Positions 24,901 through 32,905 of a DNA stretch of 64,000 bases are shown here, piece after piece. Below the pieces are notes generated by a model. It saw only the letters and a program-made list of their open reading frames with translations. It searched no databases and had not been told where the DNA came from. How positions within the stretch are numbered: the first letter of the stretch is position 1; every line of letters begins with the position of its first letter. The position numbers were made by a program, and so were the translations under genes. Origin of the DNA: Symsagittifera roscoffensis (taxonomy: Eukaryota; Xenacoelomorpha; Acoela; Convolutidae); NCBI RefSeq assembly GCF_963678635.1, contig NC_087063.1, positions 66,206,471 to 66,270,470 of the forward strand, written 5' to 3'.

Positions 24901-27900
24901 TTGGTAACCCTGAGCATATTAAAAAAACAGCTGTAACTGCTTCAAAATTGAAACAAATTGCAATTACTTTAAAACTAATAAGCTGCAGGAAATGAATGAA
25001 CAAATAAAATACTATATGCCAATATCCAATTAATGTGGACAAAAAATCAGCATTCAAAACTAATCATTTCTCGAAAGAAAGAATTGCTTGGCGCTGTGAA
25101 TTGTTGTCCACAGCAGAAAAGAAAACAGCTAACAAATCTTGCCCATAACTTAAAACTGGCTATATTTCCAGATAAAAAAGGAAGCAAACCAAACCACACA
25201 ATGTGTTAAAAAGTGGTCGCAAATGAATCAACTAAATAACAAAATTATGTCTCTGTGATCAAAAAAAATAGTGAAAGAGAAATTCCTGACGAAAAAAAAA
25301 TAGATTAATCATAAGACAAGCCGAAGCAAAACAGATTTCCGCTCTTTCCTTGTACACCCGTTGCAAATTATGAATCACTATAAAAAGGTAACAGTTTTTA
25401 GTTAGTCTGGGAGGCTACAATCGGAAACAGCCCAATTGAGAATAATAATTTGAATGAAGACATTACACAAAAAACTTGTCTATTAAAAACGAACAAACAG
25501 GCAATTATTAGGAAGGACCGCAATTCGACGCCATGCCGACAATTTGACGCCATGCGGTCCTTGGCATGGCAAAGACCGCAACTTGACGCCATGCCGACAA
25601 AGTTTGGGAAAAAACGGCTGCTGTGCAAGTAGCACCGAATGTACACTTACAAAAACTCAAAGAACTTTTTTTGATTTTCATTTGGATTTTTTTTTCAAAT
25701 ATCCTAACATTTTCATGGAAGCAGTAGTGGGATCATTATAATGAATTTGAGAGAGCTCAATCATAAGTCATTCACTTTATCACGATATTTGAAACAATGT
25801 TTTTGCACTTTGTTCGTTTTGTTCAATCAAATAAAAAAATGATTGAATTTAAAAAAAAATTATTGAACTTTTCGTTTTACGGAAAAAAGAGATCTCTGAA
25901 AACTATGATAAAACTGGACCAATAAGTAATTGTTTTTATTCTTGTGCGAAAACTTGAAGTTGAAATTCACATTTAGACACAAGACAGGACGTTTTTCACG
26001 CCTTTTGCACTTTTGTTATTGTTGAGCGTATAAGCCTTCATTTCGCAAAAGAATTGGAAGTGATTTTGAAAACTAAACAAAAGTCAAACAGTCAAAATGA
26101 AAAATTGAGCTTGAATATTTCAGGGAAAAAAATAAAATCTCAGTGCTTGCACTTCGGTTATTGTCACTAAAGCAAACCTAAGAAAAAAAAACTCACTGCT
26201 TTCTTTAAATCAATCATTCAGAAAATAAGTAAATTGAGTGTGAACAATTTTGAAATTTTGGCTGAGAAAAAAAAACAGCCAAACCTAACGACCAAGAAAA
26301 ATTTGATCTGACTTTCACGTTCACATAATATGCTGGGTAATATATAAGATTTATCATGAGCTCCAAATTTGATACATATAAAATTGATTTTTTTAAATAA
26401 AAAGTTTCGCAGTATACACTTAATAACATTAAATAGACAAGTCGAAAAGAGCCAATAAACGCACGTAGACATAAAAACACATGCTTGTTTTTTTTTAGTA
26501 AATCTTGACTTTGGAATTTCAAAGAAAACATAGATGGCCTTACAGCTCTTTGAAATTCTAGAACAAGTTACGAGGGTCTTATTTCATAGAAATAACCCAA
26601 TTTGAGAAAACTGGATCAATAGTTTAAAAAAAAATTTCGCTGTGCAATCTGAAAATTTAATTCCACTTTCAATCACGTTTTCAAAACTAGAAGTAAATCA
26701 CGTTTTTGGTGACGTTTACACTTTTGCTGTATCATAGTGGAGTTTGCCTTCTTTTTACCAAAGGAAATGAACTGAACGTGAACAGAAACAAAAATTCAAA
26801 CCGCGAAAAAGTAAATTTGAGCCTGAGAAATTTTGAGTTTTCCTTAAAAAAATCAGCACGACCTATATAAGAGCCTGAACTAAATTTCTCTGTGCTTAAT
26901 AATAATGCTAAAAAGCCAATGATGCTGTATAAATTGATTTTTTTAAAATTAATATTCTCTTTTTGAGTTTTAGCAATAAATAAAACTTTGAAATACTTGA
27001 CTTAAATTCATGATTTCTATGATTGATATTTTTTAGATGAAACTAAGCAAACATGAGATTACTGGATCGAAGTTTTTTTCTTTGCGTTGCTGAAGCTTCA
27101 AGTTAAAATCCACGTTAGAAACAAAATAACTCGCCTTTTCTTACGTCAGTTGCCCCCTTTAAACAACTGAACTTGACTTAGGAACCTGGAGGAAATCAAA
27201 GGTCAACGACGAAAAACGGATGAGTATAAACATTTTTCACGATTTTTCCAGTGGGAAAAACTAAAACAAATAAAAGCCTTCAAATTTGTCCATTGACACT
27301 AAGACGCTGTCTCTTTTGCTGTAAGAAACATCGGTTATAAGAGAAACAGAATTTGAACCCATTTTGATTTCTTTTCAACAGTTTCGTTGTTTCGATAAAG
27401 CACTTACGTTTCAAAAAAACTACAGCGAAAACGATTTAAGTTTCAAAGAGTACCAACGCATGAGTTATACATATTTGACAAAAAAAATCAACAAGAGACT
27501 GAAAACCAATAAAAAGTTAAGAAGTCCCACTTGCCCTCAATACACGAAACAATATTTGCTAGTCAAATAAAAAATAAGTCCACTAAACCGATATATAGGC
27601 CCTCTATTAAGCTGAAAAAAAAATCAAAGCTAGAAAAGTTCACAAAAAAAAGACTAATGAAAAATTATTAAGCCCCCTCTCACTCTCAAAACAAACACAT
27701 GCAAAAACACTAAAGCAGCTGCAAGTTAAATACGTAAAGCGAAAAAAAAAATAACTCTGCCAATTAAGCCGACAAAGCAAAAGCAGACATTAATAAGACG
27801 CCATAATTTTTTGAAAAAGTCCTGTTAGATTCGAACCAAGGACCTTTGTCGGCCCAGGCATAATCGTTACCTCCAGACCAACTGTCCCAGAGACGCACAT

Positions 27901-28626
27901 ACATCAACTGAACCTAAATTCACCATTTCTAACTTTGATCATTCTGGGAACAAAGTTTTTTGCTCTGGGAACAAAGCTTTTTGGGGGTAAAGTCAAGTAC
28001 CCGATTGCAATACCCTTGCTTATCACAAGAGAATTGAACTTAGAACTTAGAGTAAAATTCTCAAACAAGATAAGTTTTTGTTTAAAAAAATGAAATCGAA
28101 AAGTATAATATTTTGAATTTACATAATTATATCCAACCACACACTATCAAATACAAAGTGATGTATTTAAGGTCTCGTATCGTAATTATAAAACAAAATG
28201 ACCTAAATATAAAACCAAAATATAGTAGAAAAAAAATTCAGTTAAATTTGCAACGATTTAATACGCCACTTACGCGTGTTATAAGAAGGTATTATTTCGA
28301 ACGTTAGTTATGAGGCCAGATTAGCGATTTTCAACCCTCATATCATCACAAAAACATCACAGATATTTTTATTGCATTTGAGCTTCTGGCAACAATCTCT
28401 TTCAGATTGCAAAGAAAATTTCTGCCAAAAACACTGGATTGTGAGTCGAAAATTGACTGAATAAAAGAAGACCCCGATCATAAATAATCCGCACTTTCTT
28501 CGAAGCCGGAAAATTGCTAAAATGAAAATGAAATGACAAAAACAAAATTTCCCCAACTCACAAACAAGACAAGTGTCTTCGCTACATCGAACAATAGAAA
28601 TAGAACATTTAGAGATTTCTTACCAT
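2575..28626 (-). CDS. Split gene, 11 coding exons, 1,140-aa low-complexity protein with a coiled coil; family not recognised
   Basis: The CDS joins 28624-28626, 23484-23740, 22890-23265, 22376-22652, 21863-22059, 13967-14026, 13486-13636, 6512-6691, 5826-6271, 4162-4287 and 2575-3924. Exon lengths sum to 3,423 nt, so the frame closes exactly at TAG, and every junction is GT-AG with matching phase. By residue: 2-87 carries Q and S/A runs; 87-370 is Q/S/N-rich; 391-560 is rich in RS and RD dipeptides and looks nuclear or RNA-associated; about 605-691 is an acidic/basic heptad-like coiled coil and the most conserved-looking part; 692-1140 is S/T/N-rich with a few Cys and His. No signal peptide or membrane segment is visible. 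I do not recognise the family; a scaffold or regulatory protein is only a guess. Exons are sharply GC-richer than the introns. Confidence is high for the exon chain and low for function. Confidence 0.85.
4162..4287 (-). CDS. Exon 10 of the split gene (residues 650-691), coiled coil
   Basis: The acceptor is TGTGCAG before 4287 and the donor GTAGGT after 4162; it is 42 codons, phase 0 at both ends. The product is wholly helical and charged (LRNMRDLFELRVETVRLESE), with Leu/Met/Val at heptad-like spacing and then a K/Q/E-rich tail. Together with the end of exon 9 this is the part most likely to be conserved. Confidence 0.87.
4680..5165 (+). repeat. Dispersed repeat family A, well-preserved copy in intron
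   Basis: Boxes in order: CATAGCCAATCGAAGATTGG near 4790, TTTATGATTGGAGC near 4930, GAGAAAACTGGATC near 4970, and a shared 3' segment (GGAGAGTGCTATTTACGTCAC near 5090). Copies at 12635 and 19315 match closely. Confidence 0.75.
5245..5335 (-). repeat. tRNA-derived SINE-like head (type I, second copy)
   Basis: The minus strand contains GTGGCTTAGATGG (A-box-like) and GGTCGGAGGTTTAA (degenerate B-box position). The trailing sequence (CACAAATAAAGC...GATGCTATG) resembles that after 1600 and near 21660, which supports a SINE family rather than a single tRNA gene. Confidence 0.45.
5826..6271 (-). CDS. Exon 9 of the split gene (residues 501-649), RD-rich plus start of coiled coil
   Basis: The acceptor is ATACAG before 6271 and the donor GTATGA after 5826; it enters in phase 1 and ends in phase 0. 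The first half is basic with Arg-Asp repeats (RRDRDRDRD), a likely nuclear-targeting type of sequence. The middle is Asn/Gly/Glu-rich. A short Cys cluster (CDCACAEK) precedes a helical segment (LWDLEQRLEGFRVAVLEEMQ) that continues into exon 10 as a coiled coil. Confidence 0.87.
6512..6691 (-). CDS. Exon 8 of the split gene (residues 441-501)
   Basis: The acceptor is GGTTCAG before 6691 and the donor GTAAGA after 6512. The frame is set by the flanking exons, giving a G/S/R/H-rich product (GGRRSHSGRHHRN). It is separated from exon 7 by a 6.8-kb intron that carries the 1.33-kb tandem array. Other frames of this exon are also open, but only this one agrees with both neighbours. Confidence 0.82.
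6867..10897 (+). repeat. Three-copy tandem array of a 1.33-kb unit
   Basis: Units begin at 6867, 8201 and 9534 with AAGGCAAACTAGCTGTTC; periods are 1,334 and 1,333 bp. The copies differ by only scattered substitutions and small indels; the third carries an extra partial repeat of about 35 bp near 10645. Each unit contains, in order, a hairpin-like GCGATGCGGCGCTTCGCAC box, AAGCGGTTACTAAAC, CATAGCCAACAGACAGTTGG, TTTATGATTGAC, GAGAAAACTGGATC and GACCTATTTAAGATTCT, i.e. a full family A unit. The array lies inside intron 8 of the split gene. The 72-aa open frames at 7404-7622 and 8738-8956 are repeat copies, not genes. Confidence 0.95.
10905..11365 (+). pseudogene. RTE-like non-LTR retrotransposon, reverse-transcriptase C-terminal remnant
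   Basis: Across plus-strand frames the typical order of a LINE C-terminus can be read: FWTKWRQIADQ (10975-11010), a segment like VTLKDRVTNE followed by a CGLADLDKLQ-like segment (11065-11150), YGHV (11165-11175), then KKRLIDCVERDLNTLGL (11250-11305). Frameshifts and stops break it, so it is dead. The clade call (RTE/BovB-like) rests on the C-terminal arrangement and is provisional. It directly abuts the end of the 1.33-kb array. The minus-strand open frame at 11106-11306 is its shadow. Confidence 0.7.
11366..12634. other. Intron sequence, mostly unassigned
   Basis: AT-rich with no coding signal. At about 12255-12310 there is one conserved repeat box (ACCAAGCGGAAACAAGGCCGA...GTTGAGTCGAAAA) shared with 16555, 21110, 33800 and 40045. 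The rest shows nothing recognisable. Confidence 0.35.
12635..13195 (+). repeat. Dispersed repeat family A, well-preserved copy
   Basis: Ordered boxes: CATAGCCAATCGAAGATTGG near 12638, TTTATGATTGGCGC near 12784, GAGAAAACTGGATCAACAGG near 12820, the GGAGAGTGCTATTTAC segment near 12940, and GACCTATATAAGAGTCTT near 13121. Very similar to 19315-19770 and 43955-44480. Confidence 0.8.
13486..13636 (-). CDS. Exon 7 of the split gene (residues 391-441), RS-rich
   Basis: The acceptor is GTTTAG before 13636 and the donor GTATGT after 13486; it enters in phase 0 and leaves with one base. It encodes a Ser/Arg-alternating segment (RSSKSRGSRSTSGRN and similar) typical of RS-domain or nuclear-speckle proteins, though RS composition alone does not prove that role. 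Confidence 0.85.
13967..14026 (-). CDS. Exon 6, 60-nt microexon of the split gene (residues 371-390)
   Basis: The acceptor is CTAAAG before 14026 and the donor GTTCGT after 13967. It is exactly 20 codons, phase 0 at both ends, so it can be skipped without changing frame. It encodes ARQQQKAPPRPTTLLVGLNQ, a PPRP-type proline segment that could be an SH3-like ligand. It lies between a 7.8-kb and a 330-bp intron. Confidence 0.75.
14060..15040. other. Intron 6, left part; purine-rich stretch and an unsupported ORF
   Basis: Between 14240 and 14420 the plus strand is GA-rich (GAGGAGAGAGGGAAAATGGG and similar). The open frame at 14756-15037 (93 aa, plus) has mixed composition but no motif, no splice support and no partner, so I do not call it a gene. 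The rest is unassigned. Confidence 0.3.
15380..15600. repeat. Dispersed repeat family C (GCGCGCTCCCCCT box)
   Basis: It contains TTGACCAAAAAATTG, then GGCGCGCGCTCCCCCTC, then GGCGGCC and a CAGCCAAAAA...GGATCTCG tail. The same order occurs at 24640-24800 and 62290-62440. The boxes are much more GC-rich than the surroundings, and the length suggests a short non-autonomous element. No terminal inverted repeat was resolved. Confidence 0.65.
16099..16556. mobile_element. Foldback / MITE-like element with ~150-bp inverted arms
   Basis: The left arm (about 16101-16255) starts TTTTGAGAGGGTTCTTGCTT; the right arm (about 16395-16556) is its near-perfect reverse complement. The arms are separated by about 140 bp of unique sequence. 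No clear target-site duplication is visible: the left flank reads CTGTAG and the right flank ACAAAG. The 149-aa minus-strand open frame across it is a consequence of the palindrome. Confidence 0.85.
16610..16665. repeat. Recurrent GCGAAGC...GCTTCGC hairpin
   Basis: ACAGGAGGCGAAGCTGAGCT followed by TCGCACCAC: a 7-bp perfect stem with a 3-base loop. The same hairpin occurs at 18637, 33212 and 42297 and in degenerate form in each 1.33-kb unit, which suggests it marks a unit boundary of family A. Confidence 0.7.
16840..17000. repeat. Dispersed repeat family B (AGCCGA / CA-rich), first copy
   Basis: The pattern is CCCTCACCCTCAAACACACA, then a CAATATGA...GATATATAGGCCGAAAC box, then AAGCCGA motifs. 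It recurs at 17700-17960, 17990-18080, 27525-27620 and 40110-40190. Confidence 0.6.
17053..17058 (-). promoter_or_regulatory. AATAAA polyadenylation hexamer downstream of the nested exon
   Basis: The plus strand reads TTTATT inside CATTTATTCTAA. Its distance and orientation fit a 3' end for the open frame ending at 17177. In AT-rich DNA the hexamer is also expected by chance. Confidence 0.35.
17177..17708 (-). CDS. Possible terminal exon of a proprotein-like gene nested in intron 6
   Basis: An open frame of about 177 residues follows a (TG)n tract that ends TATTGAG, a plausible acceptor, and stops at TGA 17177-17179. An AATAAA hexamer lies on the same strand at 17053-17058, about 120 nt downstream. 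The composition is protein-like: two RARR-S sites (furin-type R-X-R-R; near the N-terminus and around residue 62), seven N-X-S/T sequons clustered in the second half, an approximate 15-residue repeat (NVTEDRNASEP, NGTEDRNASEP), and a short hydrophobic C-terminus (MFFICVLVVIKICLY) that could be a membrane or GPI-type tail. This fits a secreted or surface proprotein but no family is recognised. The upstream exons are not found. Alternatives are an alternative last exon of the host gene, since strand and direction agree, or chance in repeat DNA. Confidence 0.45.
17700..18345. repeat. Family B cluster: three CA-rich copies plus GATTGCAATACC box
   Basis: Successive copies start with CA dinucleotide runs (17716, 17838, 18007), each followed by a GAGGC-AATATG or GAGGC-AAGATG box and AAGCCGA. 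It ends with CCTGAGAATAG...ATCCGATTGCAATACCC (18235-18305), which is shared with 40310-40375 and 27995-28030. The open frames at 17976-18371 are not genes. Confidence 0.6.
18637..18665. repeat. GCGAAG...CTTCGC hairpin
   Basis: ACAGAGGCGAAGTTGCACTT with CGCAT following: a 6-bp stem. It belongs to the recurrent hairpin set. Confidence 0.55.
18666..19314. other. Intron 6 sequence, mostly unassigned
   Basis: No gene is visible. A box GCGACTTAGGTTGGAGAAAAA at about 19120 is shared with 1980 and 33620. Confidence 0.3.
19315..19775 (+). repeat. Dispersed repeat family A, well-preserved copy
   Basis: Boxes: ATAGCCAATCGAAGATTGG (19326), TTTATGATAGGCGC (19457), GAGAAAACTGGATCAACAGG (19495), GGAGAGTGCTATTTACGTCA (19612) and GACCTATATAAGAGTCTTCA (19722). 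Confidence 0.8.
19795..20310. repeat. Short direct duplications
   Basis: TTTAAGTCTGTAAACAATTT occurs at 19809 and 19899 (about 90-bp period). AAAAACTACTTTTATCGTTA occurs at 20204 and 20249, each followed by GAACAAAA...CCGCACGCT. They look like local tandem duplications in repeat DNA. Confidence 0.7.
20311..21862. other. Intron 6, right end
   Basis: No gene is visible. It contains a family-type box (GAGCGGCAAGTAAGGCGACA...GTTGAGCCGAAAA, about 21113-21170) and a segment near 21660-21790 shared with 5345 and 1990. The rest is AT-rich and unassigned. Confidence 0.35.
21863..22059 (-). CDS. Exon 5 of the split gene (residues 305-370)
   Basis: The acceptor is TTCTAG before 22059 and the donor is a consensus GTGAGT after 21863. 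Two bases complete the Gly codon and the exon ends in phase 0. The product is Gln/Met/His/Tyr-rich with a helical look (SRKQMFELYQKQQQHMY). The glutamine-rich helix suggests a coiled or aggregation-prone segment. Confidence 0.85.
22376..22652 (-). CDS. Exon 4 of the split gene (residues 213-305)
   Basis: The acceptor is TTTCAG before 22652 and the donor GTAAAA after 22376; it ends in phase 1 and joins exon 5 to give Gly. The product has a basic Pro/Arg stretch (PRVPIRRPMSCSPS) followed by Q-rich and A/M-rich runs. The open frame continues past the donor to a TAG at 22323, so retention of intron 7 would give a truncated protein of about 320 residues. Confidence 0.82.
22890..23265 (-). CDS. Exon 3 of the split gene (residues 87-212)
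   Basis: The acceptor is CTTTCAG before 23265 and the donor GTTAGT after 22890. One base completes the split Ser codon from exon 2, and the exon then stays open to a phase-0 end. The product is S/G/N/Q-rich with several Met residues and no recognisable domain. Confidence 0.85.
23484..23740 (-). CDS. Exon 2 of the split gene (residues 2-87)
   Basis: The acceptor ends TTTTAG before 23740 and the donor at 23483 is GTTCGA, an unusual but valid GT donor. The exon begins in phase 0 and ends with two bases of a codon. It encodes a short stretch (FNKSNMKCLIFPG), then Ala/Ser and Gln runs. A second in-frame ATG at 23725, fifteen bases into the exon, could be an alternative start. Confidence 0.8.
24600..24810. 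repeat. Dispersed repeat family C, second copy
   Basis: CGACGCGCGCTTCCCCCTA, then TTGGCGCAGCGCCGATAGCGC (itself a short palindrome), then GTTAGCCAAAAATGGATTTC. Order and spacing are as at 15400-15600. It lies in intron 1 of the split gene. Confidence 0.65.
25510..25605. repeat. GACGCCATG short repeat cluster with inverted AAGGACCGCA
   Basis: GACGCCATG occurs three times. AAGGACCGCA (25513) and its reverse complement TGCGGTCCTT (near 25552) form a perfect 10-bp inverted repeat, and a second GACCGCAACTTGACGCCATG follows at about 25574. It is GC-rich in an AT-rich intron. Function unknown. Confidence 0.7.
25850..27140 (+). repeat. Dispersed repeat family A, three decayed copies in series
   Basis: Box traces: AAAACTGGACCAATAAG near 25908; then a fuller copy at about 26420-26900 with GACAAGTCGAAAAGAGCCAA, GAGAAAACTGGATCAATAG and GACCTATATAAGAGCCTGAA; then TATGATTGATA and GAGATTACTGGATCG near 27015-27070. 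The minus-strand open frames at 26214-26531 are incidental. Confidence 0.6.
27525..28060. repeat. Family B copies with tRNA-derived SINE-like element (type II)
   Basis: CCGATATATAGGCCCTC (27578) and a CACTCTCAAAACAAACACA tract (27672) are family B boxes. At 27830-27900, on the minus strand, a tRNA-like stretch reads CAGTTGGTCTGGAGG (A-box side) through ATGCCTGGGCC to CTTGGTTCGAATC (good B-box). The box GATTGCAATACCCTTGCTTA follows at 28000. A related tRNA-like copy is at 34770-34860. Confidence 0.6.
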
Positions 28627-28790
28627 TTTTATACTGCTGTTTTCGGTCGTTGCGCAGCTTCAAATTTCAGGTTGTGTATCGCAGATGAATCACTGTAATC
28701 AGTGCTCTTCTTTCATTCGATCGTCTGCGTCACTCTCTTCTTGAAGTTGCACTCTTTGAGATTAATCCCACAACCTGAACAATGTGTGAT
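28624..28790 (-). CDS. Exon 1: 5' UTR plus ATG start codon of the split gene
   Basis: On the minus strand an ATG sits directly before a strong donor (GTAAGA, 28618-28623). The codons upstream of the ATG are open for 12 triplets and then meet an in-frame TGA, so this ATG is a credible start. Exon 1 therefore contributes only Met, in phase 0, which matches the phase-0 start of exon 2 at 23740. The 5' boundary is uncertain. A pyrimidine-rich stretch ending in CAG near 28780 could be a cis or trans splice acceptor, or transcription may simply start nearby. Confidence 0.55.
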
Positions 28791-31439
28791 AATGAAAAAG
28801 TGGCAAAAGGATAGCTGCTAACTTCAAAGACTGTCTTGTTAGCGCCTACAGCTCAAAAGGTGCAAATTGGCAATAAATGAGGAAGTACAGACTGAAATAG
28901 ACCAATGTCTCCTATGCAAATTGAAAGCGATAGCGATGCGTCGCTAGTGAAAAAAAAGAGCCTCAAGTATACAAAATATTGCACAATAACGACGGAAATG
29001 CATCAGGAAACGATAAATAAATAAAAACTAATAAACCAAGGCGATCGCAGCGACACCTCGGTTAATGTATAGAAAATTAATTGATACCAAATTTTAAAAT
29101 TTCCGAAAATTTTTTCGATCTATTTCAAATCAACAGGCAAGGTATAAGATTAACTGCGTTTGATTTTCCAGGAATTAATGAAAAGATGGTAGAAATCAAA
29201 CAATAGGATCTCACACTTTCTAAGGAGAAAATAAAAAGCTTGTTAGTAAAGAAAACGAGGATAAACGGCGAAGAGCCAAAAACGGACTGCCTTTAGAACG
29301 ACCAAGGCACTTTGGCTTAGAGAGTGGGAAAGTATCAATTGCTTTTGAATCGGCCTTTGAGGAGGGAGAGATAATAACACGTTTGATATAAATTCAAGCT
29401 GTATTTTTCGCTTTCGCTGGCCTACAAATCTGGGTAATACTGGTTACGCCAATAAACCCAATCCTACCAAATCCAATCAAAATCAAACAAATCCAAACAA
29501 GTCAGATTGGATCAAATCAAACAGCAAGTCCGGTTCGGTTCCTTTACACCCTCTCAAGCGTGAATTTGTGAAGTTTTGAGAAAGTAATCTGAGAGCTTCA
29601 AAGTTTCCTAAGTGGCGATTTTCCAGTTGGACGTAAATAAGCAACAAATAACAACAAAGGTGTAACAGTAGATCACTTCAGAAAATATCGCATCAGATCA
29701 ACTAAACTTGTGTATGTTTCAGCAGCACTTGAAGTAAATAACAAAGCTTAGTTGACCGATTAATCAACCTACCACCCTTGTAACTTTGCTTCAGACAGAG
29801 GAAACCCGAGGAAAGAAAGATCAAGCGTAATCTTGATTCGCCCAAGTTGATTAAGTTCTTGTTAAACTATTGGGGCAGAAAATAAAGGTGTCCCTACTTA
29901 TTTTAATCCTATATTCAACACAAACTAAATAAAATTTGCTCTTTCTGGCGACGAAAATATGAAAAGTTGCTGCAAATGAGAAATCGTTCGGAGCCCCGAA
30001 ACACGAAAAATGAATTAAATTTAAGTCTATATATGACTCATACTAGCTAAAAAAATTTTCTTTTCAAAAGAAATTACATTTGAATGTCTGGTACAAGTTT
30101 TCAATTTCTCCCTCACAGTTAACCAATTTTTAACCATTTAACCGATTTTTTAAACGCTTCCCTTGCGTGGCTGTTTACTGTAATTATTCAATCGTAACGT
30201 TAAAAAAACATTAGTGGAAAACGTTCAAGTCAAATCAGACTTAAGAGGGTAAAATTTAAAGTACAACACGTTGAAAAATATGAAAGAATGATACGTCACG
30301 ACATTAAACAAGTAACATCTTCAGCGTCACAAATTTATGATGCAAGTTATTAACATGCCCGACCGAGCTAATAACTTCGTCACACAAATATAGCCCAATT
30401 AGCCCAAAAAACACCCCAGCTCAGACATAACCAGAAAAGAGCAGCAGTGGCACATTCCGGCAAACCTGCAGCGAAAAGACCGGGACATGGCTCATTTTTA
30501 CTCTATCACTCTTATTAGCATATTTTTCTAATTCAAATGCAAATGCAAACCAACGTCATCCATACTAACATAATTTCACATATGCGGCTCGGGTCTAATT
30601 TAATAGGCTGAACCATTTAGAGGTTGAACTACCGTTCCAAGTGAAGCTAGAGAACAATCGGAAATTCAGTTTCTCGGGCCCGAGTATTCCTCAGACAAAA
30701 GTCCAATTGCTGAGAACAATCTGAGAATGTGATTGGCCTGCTGTTTCTGTTAGACTTGATCTAGTGAACTATAATATGGGTTAAAACATCCTTTTTGATA
30801 TAAAATGTGAACTTTTGTTAACATTTGCAATCTTCTCATTAGTATAATCCACTTCCATTTGGGGGAGTCAGACATAAGCTGATTATTGTTATAGGCCAAA
30901 GAATTCAACCCATAGAGGGGCCGCTGCTAGTCTCAGACTAAGGCTGACGGTTGGAATTTGAATTCCATGCACTAATGAAAAATTTTAAATAATGAAAAAG
31001 ACTAGCTCCGTGTTCCATTGTTACTTCTATAAGCTAAAAACTTTACTTTTGAAAAAACAACAAATGATCCCCTCGGGCATATGCCTAAAGGAAATATAAT
31101 TAGTAGCAATGTTCACAACAAGCTCACACTATTATGCTATATCAGATACAATTTGAGCTTAAGAATTAAACTATTTCACTAGATCATTTCAAACAGCGCG
31201 ATTTTAAAGAATTCGATCAGCCCCTGGTTTCAACATGTAAATGTCGACCAATAAAGCTTCAAATTAACGTTTTCAAGTATTAAAACAAAACTGAGTACTG
31301 ATGTTAATTTTGAGGAAAACATTTCTATTAAAAAGCATCAAAAATTGCTCAAAAACAAACCCAATTGAAAATTTTTACCTGCAAAATAAAACAACACAAA
31401 AAACCCAATATAATGGAAATAAGAACTGCATCATTTGTG
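28791..31439. other. Intergenic region upstream of the split gene
   Basis: No coding signal. The promoter of the split gene should lie just above 28790 but no convincing TATA or initiator stands out. A run of imperfect ATCAAAC/TCCAA repeats is at 29460-29530. No other recognisable elements. Confidence 0.35.
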
Positions 31440-32905
31440 TACTCCGACAGCACCCAATAAAAGGGTTGGATAATTCAAAATTTGTTATTCAAAGTTTTTT
31501 TTATTCAAGTTTCATGATTCAAAATTTGAATAACCATAAAATTCAGTGAAGCATATAAGTTGATTGAAAAATTTCAAAAGGACATCAAAAACGTCAAATA
31601 TTAGTTCAAATTCAAATTAAAAAAACTTACTTTTTTTAAAACCCATAAAAAACGTCGTATCTCGAAAACTACAAAAAGATGAGCAGTCATATTTGGACGC
31701 AAGATCCGCAGTCCCTGAGAGTACTCCAAAAACCCCCAACTACAGGGTTAAGAAATTCATATTTTGAAAAATAATAAATTTAAGTTTTCAGAAAAGTTTT
31801 AGAGAAAATCACAAAAAACGTCATATCTGAAAAAATACAAAAATTTTAGCAGTCATACTTGAGGCAAAATTCGCAATCCCTAAGAATATTATGACAGCCC
31901 CAACTACAGGGTTGGGAATTTAAAATTTCTTAAAAAATCAGAAAACACATCATATTTTCGAAACTACAAAGAATTGAGTAGTCTTATTTGGAGGCAAAGT
32001 TTGCAACTTCAGGGAGTATCCTGATAAGAACCTCACTATAAAGATGGGTATTTGGAACTTGGTGAAATTTTTCATATCTAAGTTCTTGGCACCATTTCGA
32101 AAAAAAAATAGATAACCGACATATCTCGGAAAAAAAAGAGCATTTGAGCAATAGCATTTGGACCCAAGGTTTGCAATTTGGAACTCCTGAGAGTACCCTC
32201 ACAAAACCCAATATTAAAGAAAAATCAAAAAACACATTATATCTCGAAAACTTCAAAAATTTTAGCAGTCATACTTGAGGCAAAATTCGCAATCCCTGAG
32301 AATATTATGACAGCCCCAACTACAGGGTTGGGAATTTAAAATTTCTTAAAAAATCAGAAAACATCATATTTTCGAAACTACAAAGAATTGAGTAGTCTTA
32401 TTTGGAGGCAAAGTTTGCAACTTCAGGGAGTATCCTGATAAGAACCTCACTATAAAGATGGGTATTTGGAACTTGGTGAAATTTTTCATATCTAAGTTCT
32501 TGGCACCATTTCGAAAAAAAAATAGATAACCGACATATCTCGGAAAAAAAGAGCATTTGAGCAACAGCATTTGGACCCAAGGTTTGCAATTTGGAGCTCC
32601 TGAGAGTACCCTCACAATACCCAATATTAAAGAAAAATCAAAAAACACATTATATCTCGAAAACTTCAAGGATTTGAGCAATCATATTTGAAGGCATGAT
32701 TCGCAACCCCTGAAAAAAACTTTGACAGCACCCAACTACAGGGTTGGGAATTTCAATTTTTGCGATCAGCGAAAAATAAAAAATCGTTGTATCTCGCACA
32801 CTATAAGGATTTAGGCAATTATATTGGAGACTGAATTCACAACCCCTTGGTGAGCTCTGACAGCATCCCACTATTGGGCTGCTTATTTGAACTCGGTGCA
32901 AAAAA
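31440..32905. repeat. Satellite-like array with higher-order duplication
   Basis: Diverged monomers of roughly 140-200 bp share CAGC(A)CCCAACTACAGGGTT, CGTATCTCGAAAACTAC, GAGCAGTCATATTTGG and AATTCGCAATCCCTGAGA. A block of about 416 bp is duplicated: GCAGTCATACTTGAGGCAAA occurs at 31849 and 32265, and the intervening monomers match nearly exactly. The minus-strand open frames of 63-105 aa here are repeat artefacts. Confidence 0.85.

Noticed and set aside
27830-27900. Functional tRNA on the minus strand
   Set aside because: Good B-box, but arms do not fold into a complete cloverleaf and a degenerate copy exists at 34770; better explained as a SINE-like repeat.
31984-32681. Minus ORFs of 63-105 aa sharing sequence
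   Set aside because: They fall inside the satellite and repeat with its 416-bp block.
31440-32905. CRISPR-like array
   Set aside because: Monomers are long, diverged and without unique spacers; eukaryotic satellite.
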